Below, in pieces: positions 35,168-44,201 of a DNA stretch of 64,000 nt. This DNA is from Eubacterium sp. (GTDB lineage Bacteria; Bacillota; Clostridia; Peptostreptococcales; Anaerovoracaceae): NCBI GenBank assembly GCA_017533915.1, contig JAFWHX010000013.1, forward strand, positions 124,001-188,000. The letters are read 5' to 3'. The notes under the pieces were generated by a model that had not been told where the DNA came from, did no database searches, and saw only the letters and a program-made list of their open reading frames with translations. The position numbers were made by a program, and so were the translations under genes. Position 1 is the first letter of the stretch. Every line of letters starts with the position of its first letter.

Positions 35168-37411
35168 TCAGTTGAACAGTTTTTTCAAAGTATCGGCGTT
35201 CTCTTCCATTACTTTAAGTACATACTTGTCCCAGTGCCTGGCATCCTGTGTTGAGCTTCCAAACACGTAGTCTTCCTGACCGTAATCCATTACATCAAAG
35301 CCAGGAATGGATTTTGCTGCTCCAGCTGTTCTGTAAGAAGCCGCGTCAGAAAGAGTGAAGCTTACATCGCCGTCATCAAAGCTTACCCAGTCTGAGATAT
35401 CAGTCCCTGTGGCTTCCTCAGCATCGCCATTTTCCGACTGCTTTTCTGCCTGTTTCTTTTCTATGTCTACTGCACCGTCTACATATTCCCCATACATAGT
35501 ATCCACATAGAGAGACAGTGAATCTCCTAGAATCTCTGACGGAACATGGCCTCCATCCCATTGCCATTCTATCTCTGCGTCAGTACCGGCATTCAGCCAG
35601 GCAATCTGCATATTGAGTGAACTCATCATAGAGATATCACCTTCAGAGGCACCCATCAGTATCCTCGTCCATGTCGGATCATTTGTGTCATCATTACCGA
35701 TATAATTGAGCGGGTCATACAGATCTACAATGTTGTTCCCATACTGATCACCGGACTGGATCCCTTCTATATCTTCCTGATATGCTTTAAGCATTTCCTC
35801 GTATGAGTCATAGTTCGCTGAATCTGTTGAGCTTCCTGCAGACTGAGTAGTCCCTGCATCAGGAGTCCCGACTTCTCCGCTGTCGTTCTGTGTATCACCT
35901 TGGTCGCCATCCTTATTATGCATATCCGGAGGTGTACCGCCGTTCGGTATCTCACCGTTCTGAGGTCCACTCTGCCCGTCCGGCGCCTGACCTTCCGGCA
36001 TCTGACCATTCTGTCCCTCTGCAGCCTGTCCATTCATCATATCCGGTATGCCATTCATGCTGTTTTCAGAAGAATCTGTGCCTTTAGCGTATCTTCCCTC
36101 AACGAACGCCTTCGCCTTATCTTCAATCGTCATCTCAGTGACCTCATCATCCGACAAAGCTTTCCCATCTGAATCGAACCATGTCCAGCTGTCGGCATAG
36201 TCCAGACGGTCAAGATAGTCTGCGAGGCTTTGCTGGAACTCCGCGAGATACAGGTCGAGATACGTTCCGCCATATCCGTTGGTATCCTTGTATTTCTCTT
36301 CGTCATACTCTATCTTAAGGTCTACGGTGCTCTCAAGCTTACTGTCTCCGTCAAGGTCAAAGCCTGCAGCTTTTTCTTCTATAGACAGATCCTTATCGTT
36401 TATATAATTCATATATTCCTCTGACAGATACTCCGCCATCTGTTTCTGAAAATCTGTGTTGAAGTCATAATCCGTATCCAGATAATACTCAAACGCCATC
36501 GCCATATCTGCCTCTTGAAGTGATGTGATAGCGCTATATGCCATACATCCCCACATGCCGTCGGAGAGTTCTGTCTCCTCACCATCGATGGTTACTGTCG
36601 TAACGTAACTGTCGCCGTCTTTATATACTCCGACAGCTCCGGCTTCTGCTTCATATGCATAATAGTCGGAATTGTCTGAAGTTGCGGCCAGCATGACTGC
36701 ATGCGCTCCGCCGCCGCTTCCTCCTGTCGATACAAAGTAATTTACACTTCCCGGAAGATTGCCTAGAAGAATATTGTATTTCACGAATCTTACCGCGTTT
36801 TTCTGATCGACAAGGCACGACGGGGCGTCTCCTGTGTAGGCTGATTCACCCCTGTCATCAGTCGTAGTGCTTTGCTTACCGCGGTTTCCGCAAACAACAT
36901 TTATATACCCTTCTTCCGCGTATGTCGCCTGAGCCGTCTGATTCTGCTGCTCGCTGTAGCCTGCTGCTCCTGTGTTAACGATCACAGGAGCAGAATCTGC
37001 TGTGTAGACCTGTCCGTTTGTGCTCGTTATTGTCGCGTCATGGTCTATTACAAGATCGCCCGTTACCGAAGCGCTGACTGTTTTGCTCGTCTCATCAGCT
37101 TCTCCGTCACCATCTGTATCTATGCCCTTGACATATGCTCCAGGTACACAAACCGAGACACCCTGCTCATCTTCTATCTCCGGGTCTGTCACAGCTGTGA
37201 CAGGTGTAAGGGTCCAGGCATTTGACTCCTCAGAATATGTCCATTCCGCATTCATGTTGGACAGATCCAGAGCTTCTTCTATCTCTTCTTTAGTATTTGC
37301 CGCGCTGGCAGCACTATTGCTATCAGGATCGTCACTATTTGTACATCCGCTGAGCACGATCATCGAAATGATGACCGATATAGTTAAGATGCGTAATATA
37401 ATCTCTCTCAT
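35168..37411 (-). CDS. tannase-like alpha/beta hydrolase lipoprotein
   Basis: 747 aa. Lipobox LSGC (Cys23). From about residue 130 it follows the tannase/feruloyl-esterase-like fold: GNRGK, DAPSCLVDQKNAVRFVKYN, then nucleophile Ser232 in STGGSGGGAHAVMLAATSDN; near the end WQWDGGHVPSEI and a candidate catalytic His726 in DARHW. Between about residues 460 and 545 lies a low-complexity insertion of Met/Gln/Gly/Pro units such as GQMPEGQAPDGQ, absent from ordinary family members. Expected role: cleavage of ester-linked aromatic groups at the cell surface. Its promoter carries the box shared with the adjacent two-component system. GGAG precedes the ATG. Confidence 0.82.
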   Translation of the reverse strand: MREIILRILTISVIISMIVLSGCTNSDDPDSNSAASAANTKEEIEEALDLSNMNAEWTYSEESNAWTLTPVTAVTDPEIEDEQGVSVCVPGAYVKGIDTDGDGEADETSKTVSASVTGDLVIDHDATITSTNGQVYTADSAPVIVNTGAAGYSEQQNQTAQATYAEEGYINVVCGNRGKQSTTTDDRGESAYTGDAPSCLVDQKNAVRFVKYNILLGNLPGSVNYFVSTGGSGGGAHAVMLAATSDNSDYYAYEAEAGAVGVYKDGDSYVTTVTIDGEETELSDGMWGCMAYSAITSLQEADMAMAFEYYLDTDYDFNTDFQKQMAEYLSEEYMNYINDKDLSIEEKAAGFDLDGDSKLESTVDLKIEYDEEKYKDTNGYGGTYLDLYLAEFQQSLADYLDRLDYADSWTWFDSDGKALSDDEVTEMTIEDKAKAFVEGRYAKGTDSSENSMNGIPDMMNGQAAEGQNGQMPEGQAPDGQSGPQNGEIPNGGTPPDMHNKDGDQGDTQNDSGEVGTPDAGTTQSAGSSTDSANYDSYEEMLKAYQEDIEGIQSGDQYGNNIVDLYDPLNYIGNDDTNDPTWTRILMGASEGDISMMSSLNMQIAWLNAGTDAEIEWQWDGGHVPSEILGDSLSLYVDTMYGEYVDGAVDIEKKQAEKQSENGDAEEATGTDISDWVSFDDGDVSFTLSDAASYRTAGAAKSIPGFDVMDYGQEDYVFGSSTQDARHWDKYVLKVMEENADTLKKLFN

Positions 37412-37470
37412 ATTATATAGTCTCCTTTCTGCTTTCCGACCTGATCAGGTTTGTTTTCTAATCCGGAACG

Positions 37471-37503
37471 AGTGTAGCAGGCTTTCCTTAAACAAAACAT
37501 AAA
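37471..37503 (-). promoter_or_regulatory. promoter with shared regulator box, site B (tannase-like gene)
   Basis: On the minus strand TTTATGTTTTGTTTAAGGAA followed after the same spacing as in sites A and C by the -10 TACACT (37476-37471), 60 bases before the ATG. Confidence 0.7.
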
Positions 37504-37508
37504 TGTAT

Positions 37509-37535
37509 ATAAAAAGCAGCCAAATAGGCTGCCGC
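37509..37535 (-). terminator. terminator behind the thioesterase gene
   Basis: GGCAGCC / GGCTGC with a TATTT loop and T5 on the minus strand. It insulates the tannase promoter from the two-component transcript. Confidence 0.8.
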
Positions 37536-37566
37536 AAAGTGAAGATGCTATATACCAGTAACGCTT

Positions 37567-37965
37567 TTACAATTTAAACCCGCTGCCGATGAACTGTGCA
37601 ATATTTCTTCCGGTATCGTCAGTAACATCTACATTCATCACCGTCGTCCTGCTGCCGTCTTTTTTACAGACAGCTCTGGCGAACAGCGTATCCCCTTTCG
37701 GAGCGCCCAGATAGTTGATGCTGACCTGTTGCGCTACCGTAGGCATATGGATATGGTTCGACAGAACTGCAAACGCGAAATCTGCTAATATGAAGATCGC
37801 TCCCCCCATTATTCCGCCATTAGCATTCTTATGGATGTCGCTGATCACGAGGCTTGCCAGAGAGTATTCATCAGTCAGCTCCTCTAATCTGACACCCGTG
37901 ATCATCGCATACTTGTCACCCTGGAAATACCTTCTAGCTTCTTCTGTATCAGAAAATGCTCCCAT
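37567..37965 (-). CDS. PaaI-family hotdog thioesterase
   Basis: 132 aa hotdog fold. HKNANGGIMGGAIFILADFAFAVLSN is the hallmark of the PaaI/YdiI group (active-site Asn-Gly-Gly and Asp of the long helix), followed by VSINYLGAPKGDTLFARA. It hydrolyses acyl- or aryl-CoA esters. The start at 37965 is supported by AAAAGGAGAT; a TTG 18 bases upstream is less likely. It lies 41 bases after the histidine kinase, so a link between aromatic acyl-CoA hydrolysis and the tannase-like enzyme is possible. Confidence 0.88.
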   Translation of the reverse strand: MGAFSDTEEARRYFQGDKYAMITGVRLEELTDEYSLASLVISDIHKNANGGIMGGAIFILADFAFAVLSNHIHMPTVAQQVSINYLGAPKGDTLFARAVCKKDGSRTTVMNVDVTDDTGRNIAQFIGSGFKL

Positions 37966-38006
37966 ATCTCCTTTTCCTTTCAATCTCTGGATCTTCCTTA
38001 TGTCCG

Positions 38007-39293
38007 CTATTCAGAAGTGATGCTCTTATTGTCATTCAGAACGGGAAATACAGCTTTCATGATAAATCTGTTCCCTTCACCGGCCTCAGCGGAGATCCTT
38101 CCCCCACATGATGTGACTATTGCATCTGCCATGGAAAGACCGATACCATATCCTCCTGTTTTTGAATTCCTGGACTCGTCTATTCTGTAGAATCTGTCGA
38201 AGATATGATCAATACTCTCTTTAGTGACCGGTTTATCTGTCCTGTTCACGACCTGAAGCACGCAGTCCCTCACGTTACGCTTAAGGCTGACCGCTATCGT
38301 GTCATCGCCCGAAGAATATTTGACCGCATTCTCCATCAGTATCGACACAAGCTTCTCAATATCCTTAACATTCCCTCTGATAAATATCATGGGATCGATA
38401 TCCTGCCGGACATGCCTGCCGCTGCTTTCCGCAAGCACTTCGAACGAAGATACAGTATCAAACACCACGTCTGAAAGCGGAAGCTCTGTAACAGCGTTCC
38501 CCTCTTTCTTTTCTTCCATCCTGGAAAGATATACGAGGTCATCGGTAAGACCTGCCAGTCTGTCTACCTGATTCCCGATCTCTTTCAGACTCTCGTCAGT
38601 ACTGTCAGGATCCATCTTGATAACATCCAGATTGGCTTTGATTATTGCAAGCGGTGTCTTGATCTCGTGCCCTGCGTCAGTAATGAATCTCTTCTGCTTC
38701 TCATAGCTCTCAGCCACCGGCTTTACTATACGTCCAGCAAAATATGATATTGCCAGAAACACTACAAGAAGGCCTGTCAGCGACATAAGGATACTCGCCA
38801 GAAGAAAATCCCTGAATGACCCAAGCACTCTCCCGCAATCAAGAAACGTCACGGTGCTCCCCGAGTCTGTCCGTCTGACCGAATATCTGAACTCATCAAC
38901 AAAGCCATGCTCGCTTCCTTTCGCGAGTACTTTTTCTGCATATTCTTCCGCCTGTACTTCATCCACAGCAGAGATCCTGCTTGTATCGATCTGCCCGACT
39001 GTTCCGTTTTCATCTGTAACTACAGTGAAAAACCTCTGCTCTTCGGCTTCATCCTGCGTCATTGAACGACCGCCTTTTCCGCCCCGTCCGAACAGTCTGC
39101 CTGGCGGCTCCGGGCGTCCGGGAACATCCTGAAAGACAATTGGATTCTGCTCGAGAACATCAAGCCGTGCGTCGGCATCATTCACGACTTTGCTGTAATT
39201 TATGATATTCATACCTGCAACTATGACCGTAAGAAGCAGCGTAAGAGATATCATCGAGAGTGCTATAAACTTTTTCTTCAGCTTCTTTATCAT
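38007..39293 (-). CDS. sensor histidine kinase of the tannase-region two-component system
   Basis: 428 aa. Two membrane segments (about 10-33 and 165-188) flank an extracellular sensor of 130 residues with an Arg/Gly/Pro-rich start. The HisKA motif is FITDAGHEIKTPLAIIKANLD; the N box is ILMENAVKYSSG and the G2 box GGYGIGLSMADAI. Its ATG overlaps the regulator stop by 4 bases. It phosphorylates the OmpR-type regulator encoded upstream. The signal is unknown. Confidence 0.93.
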   Translation of the reverse strand: MIKKLKKKFIALSMISLTLLLTVIVAGMNIINYSKVVNDADARLDVLEQNPIVFQDVPGRPEPPGRLFGRGGKGGRSMTQDEAEEQRFFTVVTDENGTVGQIDTSRISAVDEVQAEEYAEKVLAKGSEHGFVDEFRYSVRRTDSGSTVTFLDCGRVLGSFRDFLLASILMSLTGLLVVFLAISYFAGRIVKPVAESYEKQKRFITDAGHEIKTPLAIIKANLDVIKMDPDSTDESLKEIGNQVDRLAGLTDDLVYLSRMEEKKEGNAVTELPLSDVVFDTVSSFEVLAESSGRHVRQDIDPMIFIRGNVKDIEKLVSILMENAVKYSSGDDTIAVSLKRNVRDCVLQVVNRTDKPVTKESIDHIFDRFYRIDESRNSKTGGYGIGLSMADAIVTSCGGRISAEAGEGNRFIMKAVFPVLNDNKSITSE

Positions 39294-39961
39294 TTCTCTA
39301 TAGTAAGTGTATATCCGGCGTTTCTAAGTGCCTTTATCTTTACGTCAGATCCGAGTGACGCGATCTTTTTGCGGAGATATGAGATATATACCCATACGAC
39401 ATTGCTTTCAGTCTCGGTGTCATATCCCCAGATGTGGTCCATGAATGCTTCTACAGATACTACGCTTCCCGGCTTTGTCATAAGCATCTCCATCATCTGG
39501 AACTCTTTGTTTGACAGCACGACGCCAGACGAAGCAGAAGCTAGTTCGAAGCTGGTTCTATCAAGCGTAAGACCGCCGAATCTCAGCTTTGTATCAACTA
39601 CGCTCCCTGACCTTGTGATAGCCCGTACTGCGGCAAGCAGCTCTTTCGCGTCAAAAGGCTTGGTTAGATAATAATCAGCGCCGCTGTCGAGCCCCAGCAC
39701 CTTATCGTCCACTTCCGACTTCGCAGTAAGCAAAAGAACCGGGAGATCGCTCCCGGCCTCCCTCAGTCTTTTCAGTACAGTAATACCGTCGACTTCGGGC
39801 ATCATGATATCAAGTACTGCGGCATCGTAATTCCCACCCTCAAGATAATCCAGCGCTTCCTGTCCGTCGTATACTGCATCTATCGAATAATTGCTTTTTT
39901 CGAATATCTTTACGAGTGCTTTCGATAATGCTCTTTCATCTTCCGCAAGAAGTATCCTCAT
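39290..39961 (-). CDS. OmpR-family response regulator
   Basis: 223 aa. Receiver domain with acidic pocket in RILLAEDERAL, phosphoacceptor Asp in AAVLDIMMPEVDG and Lys in LTKPF; C-terminal winged helix with VVSVEAFMDHIWGYDTETES and VVWVYISYLRKKI. AAGGA precedes the ATG. The promoter upstream (40101-40133) carries a direct-repeat-like box found also before the tannase-like gene and the Gln-rich membrane protein, so this regulator is the natural candidate for binding it, including autoregulation. Confidence 0.93.
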   Translation of the reverse strand: MRILLAEDERALSKALVKIFEKSNYSIDAVYDGQEALDYLEGGNYDAAVLDIMMPEVDGITVLKRLREAGSDLPVLLLTAKSEVDDKVLGLDSGADYYLTKPFDAKELLAAVRAITRSGSVVDTKLRFGGLTLDRTSFELASASSGVVLSNKEFQMMEMLMTKPGSVVSVEAFMDHIWGYDTETESNVVWVYISYLRKKIASLGSDVKIKALRNAGYTLTIEK

Positions 39962-40100
39962 AAGTGTTTCCTTTTTAGATCACAAGCCAGTTTTCTTACT
40001 CAATAATACACCATAATAAGTGTTTTTTCTATTCTCAGGCACGCCCCTGACCGCCGCTGTTCTTATCCGCCGACTGCTGAAGCCACCTGTTCCTGAGCAG

Positions 40101-40133
40101 ATCGTATCATACATTCCTTAAATGAAACTAAAA
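40101..40133 (-). promoter_or_regulatory. promoter with shared regulator box, site C (two-component operon)
   Basis: On the minus strand TTTTAGTTTCATTTAAGGAA, the same 20 bases as site A, followed by -10 TACGAT (40106-40101). It lies 140 bases before the response-regulator start. Confidence 0.75.
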
Positions 40134-40253
40134 CGCAGGGTCCTGCTTGTTCTCACCTGTATGCTTTGTTCTGACAACGAAAAAGCAGACATGCTTTCTA
40201 CATGTCCACTTTCATCTTACAAGTCCACTCAGAAGAGATGTTTCACAATCAAT

Positions 40254-41996
40254 CTATGCATTATATTTATGTGCGTACCATTGGAACATGGTGTCGAAAT
40301 CATCGTCTTTCTTTTTCCTGTCTCTAAGCATCTCATGTGTCTTAAGCGTGTGTTCAGACTGATCGATAACACAGGCCGCCACATTGGATGCATGGTCTGA
40401 AACGCGTTCCAGATCCGTCAGTATGTCTGTCCAGATAAAGCTCACTTCAACAGGAACATTTCTTTCCTTCACTCTCAGTATATGCCTTGTCCTGAGCTCA
40501 TCCTTGAGCGTATCCACTACATCTTCCAGCGGCTCCACCTTATCCGCGATCTCGATATCGTCGTTCCTGAATGCCTTTTCTGACAGATCCAGCACTTCAG
40601 ATACTGCACCTGAAATAACATGAAACTCATATTTATATGTATCTGAAAAATCCACGTCCTTATCTCTCATCTCCTCGCATGATTCAAGGATATTGATGGC
40701 ATGATCAGCCACTCGCTCATAGTCGCCGATCACTTTCATGATCTCGGTGACCCTTTCACTATCCGACGCTCTCAGATCCCTTTCGCTGAGCTTTACCATA
40801 TATGAATCCAGCACGTCCTGAAGCCTGTCTGTCTTTTCTTCCTCACGCCTTATTTCGGCTGCCAGCTCATTTGAATATTCCGAAAATGATCTAATGCTTT
40901 TGTTGAATGCTGATATGGACAGCTCCGCCATATCCAGAGCTACTTTCTTACATCTCGCAACCGCCACCTCAGGTGTTGCAAGTAATCTCTCATCTATCTC
41001 AGGCGTCGTCTCCTTATCGCTGCTGTCAGGCACCATCTTCCTGACCAGTATCTCCAGCTTGTCAGAAGCCGGAAGAAGCACCGCAGTGCTCAATACTTTG
41101 AATGCTGTGTTCGCTATCGCTATACCCAGTAACGATGCCGGCATGGTGAGCAGCACCGGCGATATCGTCCATTTTACAATACAGAAAACTGTGATCCATA
41201 CCGCTGCTCCTATCACGTTGAATGCAAGATGCGCCATGGCCGCTCTTTTTGCGTCTCTCTTTGCTCCTATCGAAGACAGGATCGCAGTCACACATGTACC
41301 TATGCTGTCTCCCATTATGATCGGAATAGCAGCTCCGTATGTGATCTGTCCTGTTGCAGCAAGTGCCTGCAGTATGCCGACTGAAGCCGAGCTCGACTGT
41401 ATTATGGCAGTAAGGACCGCGCCGGCGAGGAGCCCGATCAACGGATTTTCAAACATTATGAACAGGTTCCTGAATCCGGGATCATCCGCAAGCACCGATA
41501 CTGCTTCAGACATCATGCTCATTCCGAACATCAGAGTTGCGAATCCGAGAAGGATCATTCCTGTCTCATTTTTCTTCTTATCAGAATATCCCATAAGAAG
41601 TATTACTCCGACCGCTGCAACAACGGGTACGAATGAGTCCGGTCTGAGAAGCCTTATAACAGGATTATCTCCGCTTATCCCGCTTAAGCTCAGGATCCAG
41701 CCTGTCACTGTGGTGCCGACGTTCGACCCCATAATGACGTTGATCGCCTGTCTTAACGACATGAGCCCAGAGTTCACAAAACCAACGACCATTACAGTCG
41801 TAGCTGAGGAGCTCTGAATGACAGCTGTGACACTGCAGCCTGTGATGAAACCTGAAAGCTTGCTTGTTGTCATCTTCTCAAGGATAGACCTCAGCTTTCC
41901 TCCTGCACGCTTTTCAAGCGACGCGCCCATCACATGCATACCGAACAGAAACAGCGATAGTCCGCCTATGAAATTTAAAATGCCGAACAGATCCAT
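40254..41996 (-). CDS. Na+/phosphate cotransporter with C-terminal PhoU-like domain
   Basis: 580 aa. Residues about 1-310 are a NptA/SLC34-like transporter with the two inverted QSSS motifs, TAVIQSSSATTVMVV and TAIIQSSSASVGIL, that form the substrate site. Residues about 360-560 are helical PhoU-like repeats, with SDHASNVAACVID near the end. AAGGA precedes the ATG. It follows the PhoR-type kinase after 2 bases, so phosphate uptake and its sensing are in one operon. Confidence 0.93.
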   Translation of the reverse strand: MDLFGILNFIGGLSLFLFGMHVMGASLEKRAGGKLRSILEKMTTSKLSGFITGCSVTAVIQSSSATTVMVVGFVNSGLMSLRQAINVIMGSNVGTTVTGWILSLSGISGDNPVIRLLRPDSFVPVVAAVGVILLMGYSDKKKNETGMILLGFATLMFGMSMMSEAVSVLADDPGFRNLFIMFENPLIGLLAGAVLTAIIQSSSASVGILQALAATGQITYGAAIPIIMGDSIGTCVTAILSSIGAKRDAKRAAMAHLAFNVIGAAVWITVFCIVKWTISPVLLTMPASLLGIAIANTAFKVLSTAVLLPASDKLEILVRKMVPDSSDKETTPEIDERLLATPEVAVARCKKVALDMAELSISAFNKSIRSFSEYSNELAAEIRREEEKTDRLQDVLDSYMVKLSERDLRASDSERVTEIMKVIGDYERVADHAINILESCEEMRDKDVDFSDTYKYEFHVISGAVSEVLDLSEKAFRNDDIEIADKVEPLEDVVDTLKDELRTRHILRVKERNVPVEVSFIWTDILTDLERVSDHASNVAACVIDQSEHTLKTHEMLRDRKKKDDDFDTMFQWYAHKYNA

Positions 41997-41998
41997 CG

Positions 41999-43372
41999 TT
42001 ATGATTCCTTCATGTCATCATCTTGTAAAGGGAAAAGCACTTTCACAATGGTTCCTTTCCCGAGCATGCTCGTTATCTCTATGTCTGCATCATGTATCAA
42101 AGCCGCATGTTTTACTATGGAAAGACCTAACCCTGTTCCTCCTGCATTCTTTGATCTGCTTTTATCTACTCTGTAAAATCTTTCAAATACCCTTTCTTTC
42201 TCCCCCTCCGGTATCCCTATACCGTTGTCCGCCACACTCAATACCGCCTTATCGTCCTTCTTTGTGACAGATATTTTTACCTCACCGTTTTCACCACTGT
42301 ATTTTATTGAGTTGTCTAGCAGATTAAATACGATACTTTCCAGAAGCTGCGGTACTCCATCAATCTTTACAGTTTCTCCTTCCAATACTATTTCAGTATT
42401 GTTCAGTTCAGCTGCCGGCTTCAGATTCCTCACGGTAAACTTTGCTATATCATACAGATCCACCCGCTCTTTTCTGAATTTATTCCCTGCCTCTTCTATT
42501 CTTGACAGGCTTATTATGTCTTCCACCAGTGTGATCAGGCGCTTTGATTCCATATAGATCTTATCCGAGAACCTAGGAACATCTTCAGGCTTGACTACAC
42601 CCTTTGACAACAGCTCCGCACTTCCTGATATAGTCTGAAGAGGTGTCTTCAGCTCATGAGTGACGTTCGCCGTGAACTCTCTTCTGACCATCTCGGCCTG
42701 CTCTCTTTCTGCTTCCTTCTGTACTATTGAAACAGTCTGTTCCTTTATCAGTTCCTCTTGAGTATGTATCCTGTCGACAAGCGGCCTAAGCTCTTCATAT
42801 GGTACTGTGTCTCTGTCATCCAGATCCATTTTATTCAGCGGATCAATAATACGCTTTGTCAGTCTGTACGCTATACAAAACGACAGGATCAGTGTCAGAA
42901 ACGTCACCACTATCAGCTGATTCAGTATTCCCAGAAGAATACCGGACATTGTGATCTGCGTTGCGGCAAGACGTATCACTGTACCATCATCCAGTTTCTG
43001 AGCTACATATATCTCCTTTTCAAACATCGTGCTGGAGTATCTGCTGCTCTCGCCCGTACCGCTTTCCATGGCCTGTTTGACCTCTTCACGAGTGCTGTGA
43101 TCCGTCATTTTATCAAAATCAGCTTTGCTGTCATATATGACGGTCCCATCTTCATCTATCCAGGTCACGCGGTATCCGTCAGCCTGTATCTTACGTACAA
43201 AGTCATTACCCATCTCATTCGTGCCCATGGCTACAAGCTCAGCCTGCTCAGCCAGCTGCTCTTTCTGAACGTCTGAGTAATGGGCGAATATCAGACTTAT
43301 CACAAGGACCAGCGTCGCTACGAACACGAACGCCGCAACTATGACTGTAGATTTGAATATTTTACTGGTCAC
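41999..43372 (-). CDS. phoR: PhoR-type sensor histidine kinase
   Basis: 457 aa. Membrane segments near residues 8-30 and 150-175 flank a PAS-like extracellular sensor (DYR-like WIDEDGTVIYDSKADFDKM). HisKA motif NVTHELKTPLQTISGSAELL, N box NLLDNSIKYSG, G1 VADNGIGIPEG and G2 GGTGLGLSIVKHA. The start is GTG at 43372, supported by GGAGG 7 bases upstream. It overlaps the regulator gene by 4 bases. The neighbouring Na/Pi transporter and TTTACA boxes identify it as the phosphate-starvation kinase. Confidence 0.92.
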   Translation of the reverse strand: MTSKIFKSTVIVAAFVFVATLVLVISLIFAHYSDVQKEQLAEQAELVAMGTNEMGNDFVRKIQADGYRVTWIDEDGTVIYDSKADFDKMTDHSTREEVKQAMESGTGESSRYSSTMFEKEIYVAQKLDDGTVIRLAATQITMSGILLGILNQLIVVTFLTLILSFCIAYRLTKRIIDPLNKMDLDDRDTVPYEELRPLVDRIHTQEELIKEQTVSIVQKEAEREQAEMVRREFTANVTHELKTPLQTISGSAELLSKGVVKPEDVPRFSDKIYMESKRLITLVEDIISLSRIEEAGNKFRKERVDLYDIAKFTVRNLKPAAELNNTEIVLEGETVKIDGVPQLLESIVFNLLDNSIKYSGENGEVKISVTKKDDKAVLSVADNGIGIPEGEKERVFERFYRVDKSRSKNAGGTGLGLSIVKHAALIHDADIEITSMLGKGTIVKVLFPLQDDDMKES

Positions 43373-44040
43373 TTTTCCGCCTCCATCTTATACCCAACGC
43401 CTCTTACCGTATCTATGCAGCTTCCGGCTGCACCTAGCTTGGTTCTCAGTGTTGCTATATGCACATCTACCGTCCTCGTCTCTCCAAGATAGTCGAGACC
43501 CCATACCAGATTAAGTATCTCTTCTCTTGTGAATACTATTCCGGTATTCTCCAGGAACATGCGGAGCAGATCATACTCTTTAAGGGTGAGATCTATGACC
43601 TCGCCAGACACCCTGACCTGATGTGAACTGATATCCATTATTATGTCGCCCACATGTATCTGGCTTTCATTATGCGGATCGCATCTTCTCAGCACAGCCT
43701 TTACTCTTGATACCATTTCCATCATGCCGAACGGCTTCACAAGATAATCATCGGCGCCAAGGTCTAGCCCCTTTACTTTGTCGTATTCCGTACCCTTCGC
43801 TGTTGCCATGATGACAGGTATGTCTCTTGTCTTTATGTTTTTCTTCAGCCGCTCAAGTATTGATATGCCGCTCTCTCCGGGCAGCATGATATCAAGCATG
43901 ATAAGTTGAGGAAGCTCTACTGACATTGCAGCGTCAAGCTCTTTCCCATCGTTGAATCCACGGCTCTCAAGCCCAGCAGTTTCCAGCGTATATATCATGA
44001 GATCTCTTATACTCTCATCATCTTCAACACAATATATCAA
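43369..44040 (-). CDS. phoP: PhoP/PhoB-type response regulator
   Basis: 223 aa. Receiver domain: IYCVEDDESIRDLMIYTLE, phosphoacceptor Asp in LIMLDIMLPGESG, Lys in LVKPFGMMEM; winged-helix domain with VFTREEILNLVWGLDYLGETRTVDVHI. I place the start at TTG 44040 because AAAGGAG lies 8 bases upstream and the protein then begins as the family does; an ATG at 44082 would add 14 non-homologous residues. Three TTTACA boxes upstream point to autoregulation. Confidence 0.92.
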   Translation of the reverse strand: MIYCVEDDESIRDLMIYTLETAGLESRGFNDGKELDAAMSVELPQLIMLDIMLPGESGISILERLKKNIKTRDIPVIMATAKGTEYDKVKGLDLGADDYLVKPFGMMEMVSRVKAVLRRCDPHNESQIHVGDIIMDISSHQVRVSGEVIDLTLKEYDLLRMFLENTGIVFTREEILNLVWGLDYLGETRTVDVHIATLRTKLGAAGSCIDTVRGVGYKMEAEK

Positions 44041-44085
44041 AGTTTTATCTCCTTTCGATTTCCTGTATTCATTATCTATCATGTT

Positions 44086-44125
44086 TGTAAAACTTACTAC
44101 ACATGTAATGTAAAATGTATGTAAA
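44086..44125 (-). promoter_or_regulatory. Pho box (TTTACA direct repeats)
   Basis: On the minus strand TTTACA occurs at 44125-44120, 44114-44109 (11 bp apart) and 44091-44086. TT(A/C/T)ACA repeats on one face of the helix are the known binding sites of Gram-positive PhoP. Confidence 0.75.
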
Positions 44126-44150
44126 GAAAAAGGACACCTTCCGGTGTCCC
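44126..44150 (-). terminator. terminator of the TetR gene at 44202
   Basis: GGACACC / GGTGTCC with a GGAA-type loop and T5 on the minus strand; it also shields the Pho box from read-through. Confidence 0.85.
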
Positions 44151-44201
44151 TGAATTGTCAGCTCATTATTATTCTTGTTTTCTATCTCATATATCCTTCA
44201 T

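Noticed and set aside
37020-37502. 160-codon plus-strand frame opposite the start of the tannase-like gene
   Set aside because: Antisense to a lipoprotein signal region and promoter; no ribosome site, serine-rich shadow composition.
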